Origin: Saccharomycopsis malanga
Lineage: Eukaryota > Ascomycota > Saccharomycetes > Ascoideales > Saccharomycopsidaceae
Length of the DNA stretch: 64,000 nucleotides
Reading direction: 5' to 3'
NCBI GenBank assembly: GCA_004014935.1
Contig: CP025326.1
Coordinates: 310,001-374,000, forward strand
The position numbers were made by a program, and so were the translations under genes. The notes under the pieces are model-generated. The model searched no databases. It was not told the origin of the DNA and worked only from the letters and a program-made list of their open reading frames with translations. How positions within the stretch are numbered: the first letter of the stretch is position 1; every line of letters starts with the position of its first letter. Shown here in pieces: positions 50,833 through 61,586 of this stretch.

Positions 50833-52164
50833 TTAAGCGGTTTTTTGTTTTTTGGCGTCAGGTTCACCTTCGCCATTGATATTCAAAGCTTCATCGATTT
50901 TGTCACCGTTAGAAGCTCCTACCAAAGGGGTGGCAATGTCGGCATGGAAATCTTTGATGATAGAATCGACATCGTCGATATTTAGCTGTCTAATGTCAGC
51001 CAATTTTTTGATTTTGTTGGTGACCTCCTTACATTGGGCGTCGGTCAAATGCAAGTTCAACTGGTCCACTCTGGTTTTGATGGCGTTCCAGCCGGTCAAT
51101 CTATGAGCAAAATGGATATATCTTGTCAAGCCGAAATCGGAAGGGTTCAAGATCTCATAAGTGGAAGGGTTGGCCAAAATGGCTTTGGAATGGATTCCTG
51201 CCTTGTGAGTGAAAGCACAGAAGCCAGTAATAGGGTTATTAAAAGGAACATTCACCTGGACAGCTTCGGCAACCAAGTTTTCCAAGTCTCTCAACTTGTG
51301 CAACTTGTATTTGGACATTACGTATTCTCTGTCAGCCGCAATCATTCGGGCCATCAAGCCACCCAAAGGAGTAATGCCGTTTCTCTCCCCAATGCCCAAA
51401 ACAGACACGTCAATCAACTTAGCCCCACCTTCCAACGCAGTGTACGCGTTGGCAATGGCACAGCCAGTGTCGTTGTGGAAATGGCATTCAATGTCACAGT
51501 GAACCACCGATTTCAAGGTTCTCACCAAATCATACACCTGTCGAGGGTTGGCACATCCTACGGTGTCGGCAATCCCGACTCTGTTGACCCCAATCTTGTC
51601 TACTGTCTTATAAATGTTCAACAAGTCCACAATGTCCGAACGGAACGAGTCTTCTGACGAGAAGCGGATTTCTATTCCGTGCGACTTGACAAACTCAATC
51701 ACCTCAATCGCTTTATTCGTGATATACGTCATGTCCTTGCCGTGCGAATACTGTCTGAGAAACTGCGATGTGCCAATCACAACATCTACACCGTCAACTC
51801 CTGTCTGGACTGCGATTTTGGCATCGTCCATGTGGCATCTGATGTGCGTCAAGATCTTGGCCTTCAATCCCAACTTGCAAATCGCCTCGCAGTCTCTTCT
51901 GGACTGCTCCGAGGCTACAGGCGACGTCAACTCGATGTAATCCACTCCAAAATCATCCAATGCCTTTGCTATTTCGATTTTCTTTTCTGTAGTGAAAAAC
52001 GCATTGGAAAACTGCTCGCCTTCTCTGAGCGTCGACTCAATCAACTGGAATTTCGACACATTCGAGAGAAAATCGGCAGGATTAGGCCCGTATGGATTCA
52101 CCTGAACTGGTGCCTTTTGCTCTTCAGATATCTTCTTATAGCCGTTATTCTCTGGATTGCTCAT
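50833..52164 (-). CDS. LYS20: homocitrate synthase (lysine biosynthesis)
   Basis: 443 residues. Condenses acetyl-CoA and 2-oxoglutarate, the first step of the fungal alpha-aminoadipate pathway to lysine. Conserved [54 protein letters not shown] and metal-binding [14 protein letters not shown], then [11 protein letters not shown]. Length matches Lys20/Lys21 (about 430-440). No mitochondrial leader; in yeast these enzymes are largely nuclear. Lys21 is an equally good name. Confidence 0.97.
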   Translation of the reverse strand: MSNPENNGYKKISEEQKAPVQVNPYGPNPADFLSNVSKFQLIESTLREGEQFSNAFFTTEKKIEIAKALDDFGVDYIELTSPVASEQSRRDCEAICKLGLKAKILTHIRCHMDDAKIAVQTGVDGVDVVIGTSQFLRQYSHGKDMTYITNKAIEVIEFVKSHGIEIRFSSEDSFRSDIVDLLNIYKTVDKIGVNRVGIADTVGCANPRQVYDLVRTLKSVVHCDIECHFHNDTGCAIANAYTALEGGAKLIDVSVLGIGERNGITPLGGLMARMIAADREYVMSKYKLHKLRDLENLVAEAVQVNVPFNNPITGFCAFTHKAGIHSKAILANPSTYEILNPSDFGLTRYIHFAHRLTGWNAIKTRVDQLNLHLTDAQCKEVTNKIKKLADIRQLNIDDVDSIIKDFHADIATPLVGASNGDKIDEALNINGEGEPDAKKQKTA

Positions 52165-52874
52165 TCTGATGATTTCTATATTTCACTGTATTTTAGTGGA
52201 AAACAAAAAATTGCCAAATCCCAAAATGCTTTTTGCTCAATATTTATATACCAAATAGCAAATGTGAAAAATTTATTCAAGAATGACTGATTAACTAACT
52301 TTTCACTGTGAATGTCAGAATACTCCATAACCAATGGCCAAGCCTTGCCCTTATGACTAATAATTCTGCTGCATTGTCGCGTATTACAATGCATGGTAAC
52401 GCGCGCTAATGCCTGATATTCTGCAATGAGCTTCCCTTTTTCAAAGGGCGGGTAATACCACGTGATGGGAGCATTACAATGCAGCTGGCGGCATTACGAT
52501 ACATACAAGTTTTATAATTGATATTCTATATTAATGTGGAAAGAGTTAATTTAATGAGAGGATGGTAATTTTTATTTCAATTTCTGTTTTATCAAATTAC
52601 ATACAAGTTGTAATATTAACTCTAACATTAAACCTTTATGTTACAAATTGCAACTTGATATTTTTATAAGAGAAATATTTTGGAATGACAAGCTTTTTTG
52701 TTTTTATAAATATCTCTTTGGAATGACAAGCTTTCTTATTTTTATAAATATCTCTTTAAAATTCCAATCTCTTTACAATGCCATCTCTTTACAATGCAAA
52801 TCTCTTTACAATGCCATCACTCGTATTTTTATTAGAAACATCTCTGTGGAATGACAACCCCTTCAAAATATCAA
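52165..52874. other. intergenic with ATCTCTTT repeats
   Basis: Promoter side of homocitrate synthase. 52,430-52,500 has CACGTG and several GCATTAC/ATTACAATGC motifs. 52,660-52,850 is a degenerate tandem array (TTTTTATAAATATCTCTTTG, GGAATGACAAGC, ATCTCTTTACAATGC). No gene. Confidence 0.6.
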
Positions 52875-54926
52875 TCATCCTCTGATTAATGAACGAAAAG
52901 CCGTATCAATGCATTCTTTAAGTTCCTTGTAAGAAGCAATAATGCAGCTACTTTCGTCACGACTAACAAGCAAAATCTTTTCATCAAGACCAACGTCCAA
53001 TTTGTTCAAAGTTGTAAGCACATGCGCCAAATCTACTACGGGTTTACCTTCTTGGTCAGTACGATGGAACACGTAGTCTCTAAAGAGTTTGATTGGGTAG
53101 CGTTCTCCGGTTTCCGACCAGGCAAGGTCGCCTTCGTGTTCTGGGCGTTCGATGATAAAGTTAATTTTAGTTAGGAGACGCACAAGTCTGTCGTTTTCGA
53201 TTTCGTTGGACAACTGGGCTTCGTAGTATTCTACAGTGTTGGCGAATCTATTCATAGTATCTAGTATGTAGGGGGCGATTTTCCCAGTGAACGCAGCAAT
53301 CAGAACTGGTTCTGTTGTCAACCCAAGTAAAAAGGCCATTGCGTCTTTCAACTTTGAGGAGCAATTTGCCAGACTGACCAGCAGAGCCAAAAGATCATGG
53401 TTGTTTACGGTTTCTGGGCTCATCTGCACACCATTGTTCATGCAGACCAATTCTAGAATCAATACTCCAAATTGCCAGAGGTCTTGCAGCTGGAGCTGGG
53501 CAGCATAGATGCGTTTGTCGGTGCAGCCCTGCTGCTTCATGGTTTCGATATCAGTGTCGTAGCGTAAGATGTCAACGATGCCGCAGCCAGAAAGCTTGAT
53601 TCTGTCTTTGGCTACAACTATAACCTTATCCATTGTGAGCAAGCGAGCCGCACACAAGTTTGCATGGATGGCAGCTAGGGCATTTGAGATCTGCACTACA
53701 ATGCTCCATATGGAGCTTTCCGTAAGCAGATTGGCTCTTCCATACGCGTCGCGGAGCGTTTTGCTGAGCGGATGGAAGTCCTGAACATAATACAATGAGC
53801 TGTCGCCAAACGCAAGACTGGTGAAAGCCTCGTGGACTTTGACTATATTTGCATTACTGCCTAGTTTTTTCCACCGTGCTACAACTGTAAGGGCCTTTTC
53901 GTTGGTGAGGTGCAACCCCTCAAGTCTACGGAGCGTGTATGGATTGCCGTCTGCATTGGAAAACACTTTGTAGAGCGAGCTTGGCACACCATAGTTTTTA
54001 CTGCTTTTTTTGAGGGTCCGGTCTAACGGTACTAATGTATGATATATAGAGACATGATCAGGCAAATTAGAATGCTGCAATGTCTGTAGAGTTGCCTCGT
54101 TTTTCTTGAGCAACAATTCCCGCAAATCGTTTGAAATAAACAAGGAATGGGCGTTTTTCTCACTGTCATCCAAATACTGCGCACTCTGGAGCGGATTCGG
54201 TGCATACAAATGATATTGTAATGGATAACTCACATTCGGAGCCGTATAAAACATCTCCAGTGCTTGTTGGGGCATGGTTGCGAGCCCGGGCGCATATGTA
54301 CCATGGTCCTGGGTCTGACCTGTTGGCGCCAGCTGCGGCGCCAGCAGCGGCGGCAATGATTGGAGAGTTGCCAAATGGGTCTGGGGTGATGAATTCATAG
54401 GCTGGAAGCTTGGGCTGTCGAAATTGTACTGTGTAGTTGTAGAGGAAGCCGCGAATTTTTTCTCTGGCGTTCCTGCCGCGTCCTTGGCCAACTGAAGAGA
54501 TTCGGTACTAGCAGACGTCAAGCTGGACAGCGGAACAAACGACGGAATGCTGTTCAAGTTGGTTGACAACTTGGAAAACTTGGACTGTAAGGAAGGCTTG
54601 AAGCTTTGGGTATCTACATTGAATTTCTTCAAATTACTACTGCTACGAGCCGTATTACTGCTATTTAGCGATGCTGAGTCAAGCGCTTTGAGCGAACTAA
54701 CAGAATTGGCGCTTTTGCTGTCTGGAACCCCGCTGGATACACTCGATAACGTGCTATATCCCGTCTTATCCGCGCTTGACGGTTTTTCAGCGCTTACCAG
54801 CTTGTCCGCGTCCTTCATCGCACTGTCTGTTTCCTTCTCGTGGTTAAAAGCGCACCCTTTGTTCTCATAACGGCAGAACCCATATATCGTGATATTTTTG
54901 CACCGCACATTCTTTGCCCAGTCCAT
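52875..54926 (-). CDS. PAN3: Pan3, subunit of the Pan2-Pan3 poly(A) nuclease
   Basis: 683 residues from ATG at 54926 (MDWAKNVRCKNITIYGFCRY); the frame runs 23 codons further up to a GTG through a microsatellite-encoded poly-Asn, which I discount. N-terminal CCCH zinc finger (C-x8-C-x6-C-x3-H, about residues 8-30) binds poly(A). A disordered Ser-rich stretch carries a PAM2-like interaction region, and a pseudokinase domain (about 250-540) includes TLRRLEGLHLTNEKALTVVARW and AAIHANLCAARLL. A C-terminal knob follows. Pan3 recruits Pan2 to Pab1-coated tails for mRNA trimming. Confidence 0.95.
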   Translation of the reverse strand: MDWAKNVRCKNITIYGFCRYENKGCAFNHEKETDSAMKDADKLVSAEKPSSADKTGYSTLSSVSSGVPDSKSANSVSSLKALDSASLNSSNTARSSSNLKKFNVDTQSFKPSLQSKFSKLSTNLNSIPSFVPLSSLTSASTESLQLAKDAAGTPEKKFAASSTTTQYNFDSPSFQPMNSSPQTHLATLQSLPPLLAPQLAPTGQTQDHGTYAPGLATMPQQALEMFYTAPNVSYPLQYHLYAPNPLQSAQYLDDSEKNAHSLFISNDLRELLLKKNEATLQTLQHSNLPDHVSIYHTLVPLDRTLKKSSKNYGVPSSLYKVFSNADGNPYTLRRLEGLHLTNEKALTVVARWKKLGSNANIVKVHEAFTSLAFGDSSLYYVQDFHPLSKTLRDAYGRANLLTESSIWSIVVQISNALAAIHANLCAARLLTMDKVIVVAKDRIKLSGCGIVDILRYDTDIETMKQQGCTDKRIYAAQLQLQDLWQFGVLILELVCMNNGVQMSPETVNNHDLLALLVSLANCSSKLKDAMAFLLGLTTEPVLIAAFTGKIAPYILDTMNRFANTVEYYEAQLSNEIENDRLVRLLTKINFIIERPEHEGDLAWSETGERYPIKLFRDYVFHRTDQEGKPVVDLAHVLTTLNKLDVGLDEKILLVSRDESSCIIASYKELKECIDTAFRSLIRG

Positions 54927-55371
54927 ATCAGAAGAAGATTCTAATTTGTCAGTAATAATTCTTTTTTTTTTTTTATTATTATTATTATTGTACACATATT
55001 ATCACTTACTCATCATTACGCCTCTGCGTTATTACTATTTTTATTTCCCCCACAATATAATAATATCCCTCTCAATTATACACCCTCATCAATCGCCATG
55101 AATCACACGTGGAAACCAATTATCCTTCTCCTATACCTACTACTGGCGTACTCATACCATCAGAATCATCAAAAAATCGTAACACGTGACACGTGACATG
55201 TGACACACGGCACCTGACACGTACTATGAAGCAAGGGTGGCACCCATATTGCATGAGCGTGCATATGGGTATATAAGGAGTAGGCTGGGTTTCGTAATTA
55301 GTGGCTATAAATGTTAACATCAACTGTTTAGGTGTATAAATATCAGTTTGGGGTGTGTCAAGCGCGTTAGG
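54927..55371. promoter_or_regulatory. divergent promoter region PAN3 / MOSC gene 1
   Basis: T tract and (ATT)5 near PAN3. A cluster of CACGTG/CACATG-like sites at about 55,183-55,222 (CACGTGACACGTGACATGTG then CACCTGACACGT), a string of E-boxes every 8-10 bp. Confidence 0.55.
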
Positions 55372-56526
55372 ATGTGGTTGGTGACCTTGACGTTGCAGAT
55401 TGGCTTTGTATTGTTGGTCTCCGCAGTTATAGAGCGATATCGCGTGAATGCAGACTATTCAAAGCTCAATGAGAGGCCTTGGGCGAGATGGATGTATTAT
55501 TTCAACAATTTGCGGCATATGCTTGGTAATTGGACCATTCGGCGGGTTTTGCCCGAAAAAAACGTGGGTAGTGTAAAGCAATTGTATATATTTCCTATCA
55601 AATCCGTAGGGAACTTTCCAGTCACCAGCTGGCAAGTTGATGAACATGGACTCAAGTATGACCGTCAATATGCCATTGGGTATTTTGATGCAAATGCTAG
55701 GCAGTACAAGATCATCACACAGCGGGAAGTCCCCAAGTTGTCAGCAGTAAAGTACGAGTATTATGTAGACAGCCAAGGACAAGATTGGTTCAATATATAT
55801 TATGATTCAGATTCAAAATGGTTCTGCTTGCCCGCAGAGTTGAATGACAACATGATCAGCAAGTATTGCGAACCTGAAGAAAAGAAAGACACTACTCTTT
55901 GGAACATAGACATGAGCACGTTGAAATTCAAGAAGGAACATCTACCGGAGGAATTTCTAGCTTGGGCGGGAATTCCAGCGAGGTATTCAAAGTTTGATAC
56001 TTTTAGAATGTTATATTCTCGTAATGGCAAGTTTGTTATCACTGGATCGCCTTCTGATTTGCCTGCTTTACGCTCTTCTTTGTTCCATGATTATTATCCA
56101 CTACTAATCACCGCTGAGCTGGATGTAGATTATATCAATGGCGTTGTCGCAAGTGAAATGGACCCAAACTATCCTCCTGCACAGGCAGTGAACTTTAGAG
56201 GTAACGTTGTTTTGCAAAATACTAGAAAACCGTTCGATACCGATACCTGGGACGTCTTTGACGTAGTGTCCAAAACAGGAGAACGTCATCGAATGAGAAA
56301 CATCTCAAAGTGCACACGTTGTAGCATGCCCAATATCGTTGTTGCCACAGGAAGCCTCAAGAAAATCTATATAACAAGAGCTTTGAATAAATACCGTAGA
56401 GTGGATCCAGGCACTACCGCCAACGTTTTTGGAATTAACGTCATCCACTACGATAGTAGCTTTGCCATCAGTGTGGGTGACACTTTTGAAGTGCTAGAGA
56501 GAAAAATCGGATGGCGACAAGACTAA
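55372..56526 (+). CDS. MOSC-domain protein (mARC/YcbX-like), paralogue 1
   Basis: 384 residues from ATG at 55372. N-terminal membrane anchor (residues ~5-25, LTLQIGFVLLVSAVI), MOSC N-terminal beta barrel (VKQLYIFPIKSVGNFPVTSW..DEHGLKYDRQYAIGY), then the MOSC domain with AVNFRGNVV, DTDTW and the cysteine motif ISKCTRCSMPNI where mARC-type enzymes place the Mo ligand. The mARC family reduces N-hydroxylated compounds using molybdenum cofactor with cytochrome b5. Whether this yeast makes the cofactor cannot be seen here. Second copy at 59,361. Confidence 0.85.
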   Translation: MWLVTLTLQIGFVLLVSAVIERYRVNADYSKLNERPWARWMYYFNNLRHMLGNWTIRRVLPEKNVGSVKQLYIFPIKSVGNFPVTSWQVDEHGLKYDRQYAIGYFDANARQYKIITQREVPKLSAVKYEYYVDSQGQDWFNIYYDSDSKWFCLPAELNDNMISKYCEPEEKKDTTLWNIDMSTLKFKKEHLPEEFLAWAGIPARYSKFDTFRMLYSRNGKFVITGSPSDLPALRSSLFHDYYPLLITAELDVDYINGVVASEMDPNYPPAQAVNFRGNVVLQNTRKPFDTDTWDVFDVVSKTGERHRMRNISKCTRCSMPNIVVATGSLKKIYITRALNKYRRVDPGTTANVFGINVIHYDSSFAISVGDTFEVLERKIGWRQD

Positions 56527-57049
56527 ATATTGGTGTTTTTAAATAGTTTTACTATTTCTTATTTGATATGGCACATGTAAACTTTCTAGATCAGTATTAG
56601 ATATTCTATAGATGGGTTTGTATATTAAACGCTAAATTGTATCAGAAAATTGAAAATCATCAACGAATCAACTTGAAAATCAATTTGCAAACCAATTTGC
56701 AAACCAATTCAAAAATCAATTTGAAAACCAATTTGCAAACCAATTTAAAAATCAATTTGGAAATCAATTTGAAAACCAATTCAAAAATTAATTTGAAAAT
56801 CAATTTGAAAACCAATTTGCTCGTGTTGTTCTTCAAGTTGTGCCAAATGCCTTTGAAGCATTTTCTGTCTACATTAATATTAGATATTCTATAAATGGAC
56901 TCGTATATTAAACACTAAATTCTATCAGCAAATTGAAAATCATTAACAAATCATTAACAAATCATTAACAAATCATTAACAAATCATTAACAAATCATTA
57001 ACAAATCATCAACAAATCATCAACAAATCATCAACAAATCATCAACAAA
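56527..57049. repeat. duplicated gene 3' end with expanded minisatellites
   Basis: 56,596-56,659 and about 56,879-56,943 share ATTAGATATTCTATA..ATGG, TATATTAAAC.CTAAATT and AAATTGAAAATCAT. 56,814-56,868 repeats the last ~55 bp of the neighbouring minus-strand gene (AACCAATTTGC...CTTTGAAGCATTTTCT). Between are a 12-bp array (AATCAATTTGAA/AACCAATTTGCA types) and an 11-bp array (AAATCATTAAC, 56,945-57,050). Confidence 0.8.
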
Positions 57050-58567
57050 TCATTTTGAAAACCAATTTGCAGACATTTGCTCGTGTTGTTTTTCAAGTAG
57101 TTCCAAATGTCTTTGAAGCATTTTCTCCTCATAAGCTCTCAGTGATTCTGAGCCAACTGGGTTGATCTGCAAACAGCGGTATTTCTCAGTGTGTCCTCTA
57201 TCCCTTAGATAGTTGAACCAACCTGGAAGCTCATCCTCCTTGAAAGCGTCTACGTCATAAGCATTGAATTGTTTTAACACATCCAATGGCAAGAACTTGC
57301 GTAATGGCGCCATGTCCAACTTTTCATGCGTATTAATTCGATCTAGAAACTCATAGGCTCTTGAAACTAAACTATTATAGACAATTGTCAAACCTCTGCC
57401 GCCGTCCAACTCTGTGAAAAGAACCGGAAACGACTCGTAATCTGAAGATGGTCGTTTAAACCAATATACAAGGTCCTCAAACTTGCCATTCATGGTGTAA
57501 TGATCTACATATTCCGCCATTAGGAGGCATATCTGGTCCAACTTTCCATAGAGCAGTTTTAAAGACAATGTATCATCGACTCCAGGAAGCTCAAATGACC
57601 TTTTTGAGTTTTCCAACAACCTGATCATTTCAAGTTCAAATTTTGTCAAGATTAATGGGTTGGTTTGTTGGTAAAGATTTCCCAGCAAATCAGGTTTTCG
57701 TTTGGCTAGAAATTCCTCATATCCAACAAGATTAAATTGTCTTTTTCTTTGCAAACGAAGCACCTGGAGTCCTACCTGGAGTGGATCCTGGGAATTTGCA
57801 ATTTCCTCATTGAAATCAAGAGCAGTCAAAAAGTGTAAAGCTCTGTTTCTGTATGTTGGTTCCAAAGAACCTAATTTACGGTTTATTGTTCGGAACAAAT
57901 GCTTTGAAATTATGCGATTCTTCACGGTGACCAGGCCTGTACTACTGGTCAAATCCAAATTCTCAAGATTACCAACAAGAGACTGGCTATAAAAACTAGT
58001 GATAAAGTCTGGAATCTTGATAAAAACCGCTTTATCGAGATTTGGCCTGCGTTTTTGTAATTTTCGTAAAACTCCTATCAATTGATCTACATCTCTTTTG
58101 AACTGAGTCTCTGTGCTTAAAGTGGGTTTGGTGATTATAAGAGCATCTTTATCAATGACTTCTGCTACTTCTAACCATTTTACAATCTTCTGGAACCCAT
58201 TATACGCTTTCCAATACGCTGGAATCGTTAAATATTCATCTCTCAAACAAACCAGAGAAACAACATCGTCTAGAGTTTGTTCGCTGGAAAATAGATTACT
58301 GCTGGCATTGGATAAAGTACCAAACTCAGAAGAGGAGCTCAAAGACTTGAGAATAAGAGCAACCACTTGGTTGATTTCCAACCTCTGAGATGTGAACAAC
58401 AACTTCTTGAGAAGAACAAATGCTGTGTCACTATGAGATTTCTTCTTTTTCAAATTAGGCTGCACTTCTTTGCCTTCAATTGCATTTAAAATAAGACTCG
58501 AAACAGTTTTAGACGAGTGCCCAAGCACTGGCGCTTCCTTAATCATCAAGTCATCAACTTTCAACAT
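57050..58567 (-). CDS. conserved-looking helical protein, unrecognised
   Basis: 505 residues with an even, non-repetitive composition that looks like a real folded protein, largely helical (e.g. FKRDVDQLIGVLRKLQKRRP, PLILTKFELEMIRLLENSKR). No signal peptide or membrane span, and no catalytic motif I can name. The last codons (ANWFSK) lie in the same repeat unit that forms the downstream minisatellite, so the C-terminus borders on repeat expansion. It sits between the two MOSC paralogues on the opposite strand, which suggests the MOSC duplication spanned or inserted around it. I do not assign a function. Confidence 0.75.
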   Translation of the reverse strand: MLKVDDLMIKEAPVLGHSSKTVSSLILNAIEGKEVQPNLKKKKSHSDTAFVLLKKLLFTSQRLEINQVVALILKSLSSSSEFGTLSNASSNLFSSEQTLDDVVSLVCLRDEYLTIPAYWKAYNGFQKIVKWLEVAEVIDKDALIITKPTLSTETQFKRDVDQLIGVLRKLQKRRPNLDKAVFIKIPDFITSFYSQSLVGNLENLDLTSSTGLVTVKNRIISKHLFRTINRKLGSLEPTYRNRALHFLTALDFNEEIANSQDPLQVGLQVLRLQRKRQFNLVGYEEFLAKRKPDLLGNLYQQTNPLILTKFELEMIRLLENSKRSFELPGVDDTLSLKLLYGKLDQICLLMAEYVDHYTMNGKFEDLVYWFKRPSSDYESFPVLFTELDGGRGLTIVYNSLVSRAYEFLDRINTHEKLDMAPLRKFLPLDVLKQFNAYDVDAFKEDELPGWFNYLRDRGHTEKYRCLQINPVGSESLRAYEEKMLQRHLELLEKQHEQMSANWFSK

Positions 58568-59360
58568 ATTACCACAACTATACTACTGCTCGGTTCAAAT
58601 AATCTACACTACAATTCCTGAACACTGGCTAATTATATATACTCCATCTATACTACGAAACTGGTTCATGGTACATTGAAACTCTTACACGGATACCTTT
58701 GATTCGTAATGGTGCACGTGAAACAATGGATGATTGTTTGAGATGGCGTATTGCTGATCGGCACCAACGGATATCCGCGATGACTCAGACCCAGCAAGTG
58801 ACTCTAATAGTGGGTGTTGGGTGGCAATCAAGATTAAAACTGATGATATGATGTACGGAAATCCAAGACGGATGGATCTGAAACATGCCGGAAACCACCG
58901 GATAAGGAAAAACAAAAAAAAAATAAAATTTCAATTTATCACGTGACTGGGAGTTTTGGAAAAAGATTATTATTTTCAATTTCTGGTATATTATACGGTA
59001 TTGGGAATGTCATGGGGTTAAAAACAAGGATAAAACGGGGGTTTATTGATAGAAAAGAGCGATTTAATGAGGATAAAAGGATAGTCTCTATGTAGAGGGT
59101 GGGGATTGTATTAATATCAACTTGTATTAATTTCTGAAATCCATAAAAACAATTGTTGAGGATCTGTTAGTATAATTGTTTGATTAGACAATCAGTTCTC
59201 AAATAGTCATACTTGAACAATTGGAAATTACCAAGTTGACTAGCGAGACGTTGTCCCATGCATGATGACGCATGATACTGTAGCGGAGTGTTGTTGATAC
59301 AAAATTTCAAAGTAATTTATTGACTTGTAATAGCTTATAAGCCCATGAAACTGGCTTGAT
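58568..59360. other. divergent intergenic region
   Basis: Between the unrecognised gene and MOSC gene 2. CACGTG sites near 58,711 and 58,939. No repeat family member and no gene seen. Confidence 0.5.
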
Positions 59361-60512
59361 ATGATATTTACAGTGGCAATTGCGGTTCTCGTAATATTTG
59401 TGACCATTTTGGCTTTTCCAGAAAGGGTTTTGCCAAGCCCAATATGTTCTATAAACTTTCACGACATGCACAAGAGTCTTAGACTCCGTACACTCTATAA
59501 TATAATCAACTTGCGATACAAGGTTAGATCATTTGTACTGGCAGAAAAGGATGCTGCGAGGGTTGTCCAGCTTTTTGTATATCCCATAAAGTCTGTAGGA
59601 CATCTAGAAGTGGAGAGCTGGCAGGTGGATGAGCACGGATTCAAATATGATAGACAATATGCCATTGGATATTATGACGCTGATAAAAAACAGTATAAAG
59701 TCATTACCCAACGGGAATGTCCGAAACTAGCTGCTACTCAAATCAAATATATTGCAGCAACTCTGGAATCGAGTCAAGATTGGTTCAAAATTTCGTATAT
59801 GGATGATTATTCAAAACTGTTTCATCTTCCTGCCAAAATCACTGATGATTTTATCAGAAAGAATTCCCAGTCATCTGATAAGGACACCAGTTTGTGGAAT
59901 AATCTGTTTAAAACCGTAGTTTTTGAGCAAGACATGTTGCCAAACGAATTTCTTGTTTGGTCAGGAATGGAACAGAAATATTCAAACGAAATAGTGTCAG
60001 AAATCAGACTTTTGTATTCCGAATCAGGAAAACCAGTAAAAGTAGCGAGTCCCAAAGAATTGCAGAAACCAAGGTCTTCTTTATTCCATGATTATTATCC
60101 ATTTCACATCATAGCTCAACAAGATGTAAATTTTGTAAATTGCAAGTTGAATTCCCCAGTAACAGCTTTAAATTTCAGGGGGAACATTGTCGTATCAACC
60201 AATTCAATACATGCTTTCGATATCGACACTTGGCAAAGATTTAGCATTTGCAGCGATACAGAGAAACATGTGCTCAAAACTGCCACTAAATGTATACGCT
60301 GTTCCATCCCTAATATCAATATACTGGGAATTATGGACTCCAAAATGGCTGTGCTGAAGATTCTTAATCGTTATAGGAAAATTGACGCTGGAACAGCGTA
60401 TCCAGCCTTTGGAATCAATGCCATCCATTGTGATAGCGGCTACATTATCTCTGTGGGCGATTCTATCGAGATTTCCGAAAGAAAAGTGAATACTTTTGAG
60501 CCAATCTCATAA
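59361..60512 (+). CDS. MOSC-domain protein (mARC/YcbX-like), paralogue 2
   Basis: 383 residues. N-terminal anchor IFTVAIAVLVIFVTILAF, beta barrel VVQLFVYPIKSVGHLEVESW..DEHGFKYDRQYAIGYYDAD, MOSC motifs ALNFRGNIV, DIDTW, ATKCIRCSIPNI and RYRKIDAGT. About half identical to paralogue 1 by eye in these blocks, so an old duplication. Both copies keep the two-cysteine motif and the membrane anchor, so both are likely functional. Possible role in oxime/hydroxylamine reduction is family inference. Confidence 0.85.
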   Translation: MIFTVAIAVLVIFVTILAFPERVLPSPICSINFHDMHKSLRLRTLYNIINLRYKVRSFVLAEKDAARVVQLFVYPIKSVGHLEVESWQVDEHGFKYDRQYAIGYYDADKKQYKVITQRECPKLAATQIKYIAATLESSQDWFKISYMDDYSKLFHLPAKITDDFIRKNSQSSDKDTSLWNNLFKTVVFEQDMLPNEFLVWSGMEQKYSNEIVSEIRLLYSESGKPVKVASPKELQKPRSSLFHDYYPFHIIAQQDVNFVNCKLNSPVTALNFRGNIVVSTNSIHAFDIDTWQRFSICSDTEKHVLKTATKCIRCSIPNINILGIMDSKMAVLKILNRYRKIDAGTAYPAFGINAIHCDSGYIISVGDSIEISERKVNTFEPIS

Positions 60513-60897
60513 ACTGCATTTGTAGTAATGGTTCCCTACAAAGGATGTGTTAAAGCTTTGATAAAATTGTGAAACTGAAGGCAAAGACATTACAAGTTTA
60601 TCTTACAATATGTTTTTAAAAATGACCAATTTTTGAAACTTTTACGTTGGTGTTTCTGAAGGTATCACTTTTTGAAATACTGTTGCCTTTGAAAACAACT
60701 TAGTAAATCATTTTCTATCTTGACCATTGATAGCACTGTTACTACCAATTCTGGGGGTCAGCTGTAAATTAGCAGCTTTATAGCGGTTCTAACTGTGGGC
60801 CACTGCTATAAAAGCTGTGTTAGTGCAACTGTCACCGCTTCCCTTGCCGTCAGCACTCAGATTCAAGCTATAATTTTCACCCAAACAAAAATATTAG

Positions 60898-60985
60898 CTG
60901 CTGGAAAGTTGCCAGTGCTTTCCAAGAAGAGAAAAAGAGTTTACAGGAACACAGGTTCGATTCCCAACATGTAACTCGCTGCTTT
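60898..60985 (+). mobile_element. SINE-like element with B box, worn head
   Basis: GCTTTCCAAGAAGAGAAAAA, B box ACAGGTTCGATTCCCAACAT, then AACTCGCTGCTTTTTAC. The CCACTGGG start is lost. Confidence 0.65.
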
Positions 60986-61229
60986 TTACAATGTAAAATA
61001 TTATCAAGTATATAAAACATATTGCATCACTGGCGGTAAACTTCTAAATGCTTCTAATCCCAAGGTTTGCTGAACCATATACATTAGATTCCATTATTCT
61101 ACGTTTAATTTGTTTACAATTGGTCTTTATTTTGCAATTCATCAATGGTTATTGACGCAACTTGTTAATTGGTACCCATAGCCACTGATGCTCACGAGTC
61201 TAATCGATGTATTTACGAGTTTAATTGAC

Positions 61230-61345
61230 ATACCTACGAGTCTACACTATTGTCAGGACCTTCAATTACCTTGTTTACATATCCCACCATTCTAAACACT
61301 ATTTAACACTCCATTTCCTCCTTTAGTTCAAACTTTTATCCTTTC
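61230..61345 (+). mobile_element. LTR-like fossil fragment
   Basis: Weakly similar to the candidate LTR at 6799-7147 (shared GAGTCTA, CCATTCTAAACACTATTTAA-like and TTTTATCC blocks in the same order). Old and partial. Family unassigned. Confidence 0.3.
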
Positions 61346-61351
61346 AATAAA

Positions 61352-61388
61352 TGTCGGAAACTGATATGTACTGGACTTGAAATATAAG

Positions 61389-61421
<33 letters not shown>
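61352..61421 (+). mobile_element. SINE-like tail with (ATT) repeat
   Basis: GGAAACTGATATGTACTGGA, CTTGAAATATAAG, then about 12 ATT units. Shows that tail and ATT array belong together. Confidence 0.8.
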
Positions 61422-61424
<3 letters not shown>

Positions 61425-61586
61425 TTAATGTCCAGTTACCTACTCGATCACTGGCACCGGGTAACCCTGGATCAGGATACGCCAGAGTGGCTCTGAAGAG
61501 ATGTTTACAGTTACAATTGACTGGCAGTAATTTGATAATGGCCAATTAATCACCGAAAGCGCGAGAAAAGACCAAATATAGCAGCC

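Larger units (their letters stand above)
60513..61586. other. intergenic with element pieces
   Basis: A SINE-like head (60,898-60,985), an LTR-like fossil stretch (about 61,230-61,345) and a SINE-like tail with ATT repeats (61,352-61,421). No gene seen. Confidence 0.6.
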
